Assembly (NCBI GenBank): GCA_902477755.1
Contig: CABSIK010000009.1
Location: 1 to 64,000, forward strand
Origin: an uncultured Clostridia bacterium
GTDB lineage: Bacteria; Bacillota; Clostridia; Lachnospirales; Anaerotignaceae
DNA length: 64,000 bases
Reading direction: 5' to 3'
This document shows positions 59,348-64,000 of this stretch, piece by piece. Each line of letters starts with the position of its first letter. Position 1 is the stretch's first letter. Both the position numbers and the translations under genes were made by a program. The notes below the pieces were generated by a model. That model searched no databases, was not told the origin of the DNA, and was given only the letters and a program-made list of their open reading frames with translations.

Positions 59348-60430
59348 TCATTTCTTGCCGATTTTTCCGTTTTTCACATAAAACAGGTTTTCCCTGCTCA
59401 AATAACTGCGGACAGCGTCCTCAATGCCGGTGCAGGTGAGGAATGCCTGCAAGCCTTCAATGCTTTCCATGAGATATTTCTGCCGCTTGCCGTCCAGTTC
59501 CGACAGCACATCGTCCAAAAGAAGCACCGGACTCTCCCCTGTTTCCTCACGAATCAATTCGATTTCCGCAAGTCTGGCGGAAAGAGCCGTTGTCCGCTGC
59601 TGCCCTTGGGAGCCGAACTGCTTCACATCCTTGCCGTTGACCAGAAAAAGGATATCGTCTTTGTGAGGGCCTGCGTTGGTGGAGCCTGTATAAATATCCC
59701 TGTCCAAACTCCGCTCCAGCTTCTCCCGGAGACTGCCCCCCTCGCAATTTGGCTTATATTCCGTTTTAAGGCAGTCTTTGCCTCCCGTCAATATTTCATG
59801 CCTCTGAGCGGCTATTTCGTCCAGACGGGCTAAAAATCGAGCTCTCACAGCCATGATTCGCTCGCCCCGCTCGATGAGCTGTTCATCCCAAACGAAAAGG
59901 GTGTCCGCCAAAGCAGGCTTTACCTTGATTTCTTTCAGGAGATTGTTCCGCTGTTTCAGCACACGGTAATACTGCTGAAGGTCGTAAAAATACACGTTGC
60001 TGATTTGGCTCAGTTCCATATCCAAAAACCGTCTGCGTTCGGCAGGGCCATCTTTGATGAGGGACAAATCCTCCGGCGAGAAAATGACAGCGTAAAGGGT
60101 GCCGAACAATTCCCCCATTTTTTTCACTGGAATGCCGTTGACGGCAATGCCTTTTTTCTCGTCCCGTTTCAGGTGGACGTCAATGCGGTCACCCCTGTTT
60201 TTCCGCATAACTTCCAAGCGGATATGGCTTTCTTCCTCCCCAAAGGCAATGAGCTGCTGCTCGCTTCTGCCTCGGAGAGAGCGTCCCAGAGCACAAAAAT
60301 AAAGGGATTCCAGAAAATTGGTTTTCCCCTGAGCGTTATCACCGTAAAACAGATTCATGCCTGCCGTAGGCGCAATATGGAGGGGTTCCAGATTGCGGAA
60401 CCCCTGTAAAGATACTTCTTTAATATACAT
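59348..60430 (-). CDS. recF: DNA replication and repair protein RecF
   Basis: A 360-residue SMC-like ATPase that helps load RecA at gaps. Walker A is YGDNAQGKTNFLE near residue 30, the signature-like TALSARLAEIELIRE is at about residue 300, and Walker B is SPVLLLDDVLSELD. KEVSLQGFRNLEPL is the usual N-terminus. The ATG at 60430 follows AAGGTG; a start seven codons earlier would put that site inside the gene. It stands in its conserved place between dnaN and gyrB, although two extra genes separate it from the S4 protein gene. Confidence 0.95.
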   Translation of the reverse strand: MYIKEVSLQGFRNLEPLHIAPTAGMNLFYGDNAQGKTNFLESLYFCALGRSLRGRSEQQLIAFGEEESHIRLEVMRKNRGDRIDVHLKRDEKKGIAVNGIPVKKMGELFGTLYAVIFSPEDLSLIKDGPAERRRFLDMELSQISNVYFYDLQQYYRVLKQRNNLLKEIKVKPALADTLFVWDEQLIERGERIMAVRARFLARLDEIAAQRHEILTGGKDCLKTEYKPNCEGGSLREKLERSLDRDIYTGSTNAGPHKDDILFLVNGKDVKQFGSQGQQRTTALSARLAEIELIREETGESPVLLLDDVLSELDGKRQKYLMESIEGLQAFLTCTGIEDAVRSYLSRENLFYVKNGKIGKK

Positions 60431-60494
60431 AAATATGCACCTTTTTATCATAATTATAAATTATGCATAATACCCATGCATAAGGATTTTGCAT

Positions 60495-61070
60495 TTATGC
60501 AATGCGATTGCCTGCCCCATCTTCTGCTATAAAGCTTCCCATATCATCATAAGGCAAAAAGGGAATCAGAAAAGGATGGTCTGTAATCTCATAGATCTCA
60601 CCTGTTTTCTCTTTTCGCAGGACTGCCACATTCTCGTCCATGACATACACAAACTGACACCGCCCCTCCGGCCCAGGCACATCATAGACGTAATACTTAT
60701 CTTGGATGCCATAGGCAAAGCGTTCCCATGAACGGGAAAGCCAGTAACGGTCGCCGTTGTACTGAATCTTGACAAAATCCCCATTTCTCCGCTGCTGGAA
60801 CACTGCTAGATAGGGAAAATCCCATTCTTCTTCCCAGTCACGGTCATCTTTCTTGTCTCTCCGCAGATAAACAGCAAAGCGGTAGGTTTCGCCCTGTTCC
60901 TCTGCATCCTGCACCAGTTCCAGCTGGATTTCTTCCGGCTGTACTTCGTGAAAAGCCGCAATGCTTTCCTGTATCTGCGCCCGGTCATTGCCCAGCAGCT
61001 TAGGCTTTCCCAGAAAATATACCAGACCTGCCGCCAAAAGGAAAAGCACCAAAATCACATATTTTCTCAT
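60495..61070 (-). CDS. Membrane-anchored hypothetical protein, paralogue 2
   Basis: A 191-residue protein with an N-terminal hydrophobic anchor (about residues 4-20) and an extracytoplasmic domain. It shares a plan with the gene upstream (61083-61649): LLGNDRAQIQESIAAF versus LLGNTDAEICESIARM, LELVQDAEEQGETYRFAVY versus LKQVQDGEVDGTVYRCAVY, and a common late segment TGEIYEITDHPFLIPFLPYDD. I do not recognise the family. The two genes appear to be a tandem duplication inside the origin operon. The start follows AAGGGGGA. Confidence 0.8.
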   Translation of the reverse strand: MRKYVILVLFLLAAGLVYFLGKPKLLGNDRAQIQESIAAFHEVQPEEIQLELVQDAEEQGETYRFAVYLRRDKKDDRDWEEEWDFPYLAVFQQRRNGDFVKIQYNGDRYWLSRSWERFAYGIQDKYYVYDVPGPEGRCQFVYVMDENVAVLRKEKTGEIYEITDHPFLIPFLPYDDMGSFIAEDGAGNRIA

Positions 61071-61082
61071 GACAATCCCCCT

Positions 61083-61649
61083 TTACCACAAAGGATTGCC
61101 TTCCGCATCCAGATATTCCGTATCCAAATTGTCCCAGTAAGGCAGGAAAGCCAGCAATGTCGGACGTTCTTCTCCCACTGGATAGGAATTTCCTGCCCCG
61201 TCGGTAAGATATGCCACATCTTCTCCGGTCACATAAAAGAAATGATAATCTGTTCCTTCTATGGGAAAGACGTATTCATAAACCTGGGTATCGGGCGGAC
61301 TTGGCATGCGATAGATGGAATGACCGGAAAAAATTTCTCCCTCATACCATATAAAATTCCCGTCTGCATCCTGCTGGAACATAGTCAATCTGGGATAATC
61401 CTCATTTTCTCCGCTCTCATAAACGGCGCAGCGGTAAACGGTTCCATCAACTTCCCCATCCTGCACCTGTTTCAGATGAAATTCCGCCTTTTGTTTTTTC
61501 TCCATACGGGCAATACTTTCGCAAATTTCCGCATCGGTGTTTCCCAAAAGAGGACGGCTCTGCCATTTTGTCCAAAAGGTACAGCCGATGACCCCAATGA
61601 CAAGAACCACCACGCATAAAATCAAAGGTTTGTAATTGGTTTTTTCCAT
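61083..61649 (-). CDS. Membrane-anchored hypothetical protein, paralogue 1
   Basis: A 188-residue protein with a hydrophobic anchor at about residues 8-25 and an extracytoplasmic domain, related to the following gene (see 60495-61070). Conserved patterns are LLGNTDAEICESIARM, LKQVQDGEVDG, FVYVTGEDVAYLTD-like residues and RPTLLAFLPYWDN. No catalytic motif is visible. It lies 25 bp after the S4 protein gene and 12 bp before its paralogue. The ribosome site is AAAGGGGCAGC. Function unknown; co-transcription with dnaN and recF is likely. Confidence 0.8.
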   Translation of the reverse strand: MEKTNYKPLILCVVVLVIGVIGCTFWTKWQSRPLLGNTDAEICESIARMEKKQKAEFHLKQVQDGEVDGTVYRCAVYESGENEDYPRLTMFQQDADGNFIWYEGEIFSGHSIYRMPSPPDTQVYEYVFPIEGTDYHFFYVTGEDVAYLTDGAGNSYPVGEERPTLLAFLPYWDNLDTEYLDAEGNPLW

Positions 61650-61674
61650 AGGAGCTGCCCCTTTCCCAGAAAAA

Positions 61675-61893
61675 TCAATCTTCCGCCAAAACCTCTACTT
61701 TGCCCATGCCTTTGACTTCCACCACATCACCGGGGTGGATTTTTTTGCCACGTTCTGTTGCCATAACGCCGTTGACATAGACAACACCGTCTGCCAGAAA
61801 TACTTTCACATCAGAGCCCTGATCGATGAGCCCTGCCAGCTTCAGTACCTGCTGAAGTTTGATATACTCTGTATGAATATAGACTTTATCCAT
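61675..61893 (-). CDS. yaaA: S4-domain RNA-binding protein (YaaA-like)
   Basis: A 72-residue protein that is a single S4 RNA-binding domain: YIKLQQVLKLAGLIDQGSDVKVFLADGVVYVNGV and GDVVEV. This gene lies between dnaN and recF in many Firmicutes; a role in ribosome assembly has been suggested for it. The ATG at 61893 has AAAGGAG at good spacing. Its position supports the origin-cluster assignment. Confidence 0.9.
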   Translation of the reverse strand: MDKVYIHTEYIKLQQVLKLAGLIDQGSDVKVFLADGVVYVNGVMATERGKKIHPGDVVEVKGMGKVEVLAED

Positions 61894-61918
61894 GATTTCC
61901 ACTCCTTTCCCCAAAAAA

Positions 61919-62209
61919 TCATTCTTTCATGAAAAACTGCACAGCAGTCAAAGCCGCTGCCGCCAGAAGAATCACCACCACAAGGAGCCAAGAGCGGCGA
62001 TTTCCAGCCACCATCTGTTCCTGTGTGACCTCATGATTTTTCAGATATTCTTTTCTGGACAGATAGGACGCGATGATCATCACCGCAAAGCTTCCCCAAA
62101 CCAGGAAAGACCCACCTGCCCCCATCAGATGTTCCGCGTTGTTGTTGGATTTGCCCCACAAAAACACCACCAACGCCACAATCTGCAATATCCGCAGCAC
62201 AACATACAT
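61919..62209 (-). CDS. Small membrane protein, paralogue B
   Basis: A 96-residue protein with three hydrophobic segments (about 3-20, 33-50 and 72-92). It begins MYVVLRILQIVALVVFLWG, shared in pattern with the next gene upstream (MYMILRAVQILALVVFLWG), and has a common middle VWGSFAVMIIASYL. No function can be assigned. Its ribosome site is GAAAGGGG. With its paralogue it is inserted between dnaN and yaaA. Confidence 0.78.
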   Translation of the reverse strand: MYVVLRILQIVALVVFLWGKSNNNAEHLMGAGGSFLVWGSFAVMIIASYLSRKEYLKNHEVTQEQMVAGNRRSWLLVVVILLAAAALTAVQFFMKE

Positions 62210-62251
62210 AAACGAAGCCCCTTTCCGTTTATCTGCAATCTTTTCTAAAAC

Positions 62252-62524
62252 TTACAAAATACGCATAAGGATTACGGCAATTACAATCACTGCCATCAGG
62301 ATGATGGAGCGTTTATTTTCCGCCATGGTCTGTTCTTTTGTCACCATGCCGCTGTTCTGACGCACTTTTGCTCCCAGATAAGCCGCAATGATCATCACAG
62401 CAAAACTTCCCCAAACCAGAATGGGCGCGCCACTGCCAACAAGATTTTGCGCGTTGTCATTGGCACCGCCCCATAAAAATACTACAAGTGCCAAGATCTG
62501 CACAGCACGCAGGATCATATACAT
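62252..62524 (-). CDS. Small membrane protein, paralogue A
   Basis: A 90-residue protein with three hydrophobic segments, closely related to the gene downstream (61919-62209). The shared core is LVWGSFAVMIIAAYL, followed by a KEQTMAENKRS hydrophilic stretch and a last helix. AAAGGAG precedes the ATG. It follows dnaN by 52 bp. Tandem duplication is the simplest origin. Function unknown. Confidence 0.78.
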   Translation of the reverse strand: MYMILRAVQILALVVFLWGGANDNAQNLVGSGAPILVWGSFAVMIIAAYLGAKVRQNSGMVTKEQTMAENKRSIILMAVIVIAVILMRIL

Positions 62525-62576
62525 AAATAAACTCCTTTCGACCTTTGGTCATTCCTTCTCTTTTTTTACTTCTTCC

Positions 62577-63680
62577 TCACATACGCAGAGGCAGAATTAG
62601 ATACTGATAAGCCTTGCCTTCCAGCGGCACGATGGTGCAGGGGCTAAGAGATCCGGTGAAACGGATTGCCACTTTTTCATCGTCGATGGCTCTCAGGGCT
62701 TCAATCAAATAACGAGGATTGAAAGCGATCTGCATTTCGTCGCCGTCTGTTTCATTTGCCACTTCTTCATAAGCGGTGCCCATATCACTTCTTGCGGTGA
62801 TGACCAGCACATTGGGCTTCAGTTCCAGACGTACAGGTGTTTTCCGGTTATCTCTGGAAACCAGAGACGCACGTTCCAGTGCCTGAATCAATTCGTTTGT
62901 ATCAATGATGATCTTTGTTTTGAAATCTTCTGTAAAATTATTTTCATAACTTACATATTCCCCCTCCAGCAGACGGGAAACCATGGTTGCCATGCCCAGA
63001 TCAAAGAGCACATGCTTATCTGTAAAATACAGATGCACCTTATCTTCTTCTTCCTGGGAAAGGATTTTGGTCAGTTCTGTCAAAGTTTTGCCGGGAACCA
63101 CTACGCTCTTTTCCGTAAAGTCATGTTCCAGAGGGCTTTTGCGGAAGGAAATGCGGTAGCCGTCAATGGAAACCACCTGCAAAGCGTTTTCTTTCATTTC
63201 GAACAATTCCCCAGTGAGGATCTGTTTTGTAGATTCCTGAGAAATGGAGAAAATGGTCTGACGAATCAGGTTTCTCAGTTCATTCTGTCCCAAAGTATAA
63301 GCTTCTTCCTGTGCCACATCCGGCAGTGCAGGGAAATCGTCGCCGCTCTGCCCCATGATGGTAAAACGGGAAGTGCCGCCAGTGATGGTGATGCTGTTTT
63401 TCTCGTCTGTTTCCAGTGTCACCGTATCGCCGTTCAAACGACGGATGATTTCATGGAAGATTTTTGCTTCAATGGCGATTTCACCTTTTTCCAGCACATC
63501 GGCGTCAATGGGTGCTGTCTGGATACCCAATTCCAGATTATTGGCTGTCATGGTGAAGCCTCTTTGGTCAGCTGTCAGCAGAATGCATTCCAAAATGGGA
63601 AGTGTCGTTCTGGAGGAGACAGCCTTGTTCACGATATTGATGAAGTTCAGCAAGGTTTCTTTGCCGCACATGAGTTTCAT
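62577..63680 (-). CDS. dnaN: DNA polymerase III beta subunit (sliding clamp)
   Basis: A 367-residue clamp made of three similar domains of about 120 residues. It begins MKLMCGKETLLNFINIVNKAVSSRTTLPILECILL and ends with the typical IVPLEGKAYQYLILPLRM. AAGGAGA precedes the ATG at 63680. It is in the expected order after dnaA, with about 280 bp between them, where the DnaA boxes lie. Essential for processive replication and a hub for repair proteins. Confidence 0.97.
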   Translation of the reverse strand: MKLMCGKETLLNFINIVNKAVSSRTTLPILECILLTADQRGFTMTANNLELGIQTAPIDADVLEKGEIAIEAKIFHEIIRRLNGDTVTLETDEKNSITITGGTSRFTIMGQSGDDFPALPDVAQEEAYTLGQNELRNLIRQTIFSISQESTKQILTGELFEMKENALQVVSIDGYRISFRKSPLEHDFTEKSVVVPGKTLTELTKILSQEEEDKVHLYFTDKHVLFDLGMATMVSRLLEGEYVSYENNFTEDFKTKIIIDTNELIQALERASLVSRDNRKTPVRLELKPNVLVITARSDMGTAYEEVANETDGDEMQIAFNPRYLIEALRAIDDEKVAIRFTGSLSPCTIVPLEGKAYQYLILPLRM

Positions 63681-63756
63681 TTATACACATCTCCTTTTTG
63701 TTCACAGTGCATGGATAGAATAATAGAATTTGGTTCGTAGCAGTAGCAGTAGAGGG

Positions 63757-63946
63757 TGTGGAAACTGTGGAAAACCCCATTTTTCCTTGAAATCATGGGA
63801 AAAACCACCGAGGGACAACCATGTGGAAAAGCCAAGGACAACTATCCGGCTTATAAACACTTTCCACAGGGGGCTATTTCCCCCTTCATTTATCCACAGC
63901 CTGTCCCAAGGAATTTCACAGCCCCATGGGGACAGACTTATCCACA
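63757..63946. promoter_or_regulatory. DnaA-box cluster in the dnaA-dnaN gap (part of oriC)
   Basis: Consensus TTATCCACA occurs at 63890-63898 and 63938-63946. One-off to two-off forms are TGTGGAAAC (63757-63765), TGTGGAAAA (63766-63774 and 63832-63840) and CTTTCCACA (63860-63868). In Firmicutes the origin is usually split on both sides of dnaA; this would be the dnaN side. The AT-rich unwinding region is not convincingly seen here, so it may lie nearby or beyond the window. Confidence 0.75.
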
Positions 63947-63963
63947 GGTTTTTACCGCCCCTT

Positions 63964-64000
63964 TTACCGTTCTTTGATTTCTTTTTCCAGTTCCATGATG
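63964..64000 (-). CDS. dnaA: DnaA C-terminus (partial)
   Basis: The minus strand reads IMELEKEIKER followed by TAA at 63966-63964. This matches the closing helix of DnaA, and the position before dnaN supports it. Only the last twelve codons are in the window; the rest lies to the right. Confidence 0.75.
   Translation of the reverse strand, partial: IMELEKEIKER

Overview
The window looks like the left flank of a chromosomal replication origin from an anaerobic, spore-forming Firmicute of class Clostridia. An Anaerotignum/Lachnospiraceae-type organism is my best guess, not a proven assignment. Supporting signs are spoIIID, a CIRCE-controlled hsp20, Shine-Dalgarno AGGAGG sites before nearly every gene, tRNA genes without an encoded CCA, and an anaerobe's oxygen-defence set (rubrerythrin, superoxide reductase, a flavodiiron-rubredoxin-NROR fusion). 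The last bases encode the C-terminus of DnaA on the minus strand. The dnaA-dnaN gap holds DnaA boxes, and dnaN, an S4 protein, recF, gyrB and gyrA follow leftward.

Layout. 0-4.3 kb: a nitrilase-family amidase, a fused MsrA-MsrB, asnS and an AT-rich hypothetical gene. 4.7-9.9 kb: a complete arginine operon argC-argJ-argB-argD-argF behind ArgR-like palindromes. 10.4-15.4 kb: rubrerythrin under a perfect PerR/Fur-type box, an MFS exporter, maf and a marR-MATE operon. 15.6-19.4 kb: flavodiiron fusion and desulfoferrodoxin divergent from a Crp/Fnr regulator. 19.9-23.7 kb: spoIIID, a secreted GH26-like protein, hsp20 and an arginase-family enzyme. 24.2-27.7 kb: two tandem cstA copies. 27.8-34.3 kb: a gene broken by a repeat, a Nudix hydrolase, a FecCDE-type ABC importer joined to a sulfite-reductase-like protein, and a divergent LysR regulator. 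34.3-40.1 kb: a PfkB kinase, an APC permease and an amidohydrolase behind a sigma-54 promoter, with the sigma-54 activator upstream. 40.5-48.8 kb: a C_GCAxxG_C_C protein, a stalk-domain protein, a marR-RND efflux operon, and a patatin plus metallo-hydrolase pair. 48.9-50.1 kb: tandem repeats and three tRNA genes. 50.2-54.5 kb: a GntR regulator, CapA and a zinc-ribbon/TPM pair. 54.6-64 kb: the origin cluster.

The most unusual content is non-coding. About ten copies of an undesignated hairpin element are scattered through the intergenic spaces. They share the ends GGGGCATCTTCATAAG and TTAAGGGGAAGTTGCTTT and have an internal stem that changes by paired substitutions. One copy interrupts a coding sequence, and removing exactly 178 nt restores the frame. 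Several other copies lie inside the loops of host hairpins, mostly Rho-independent terminators, with the two terminator arms left on either side. No transposase is present, so the element would be non-autonomous. A second family of nested, covarying hairpins lies between the tRNA genes, and further hairpin-rich segments follow argF and spoIIID.

Functional themes are arginine synthesis, oxygen and peroxide defence in an anaerobe, metal or cofactor import, drug efflux under two MarR-type repressors, sigma-54 control of an amidohydrolase and permease, and replication initiation. All assignments come from reading the sequence; no database search was run.
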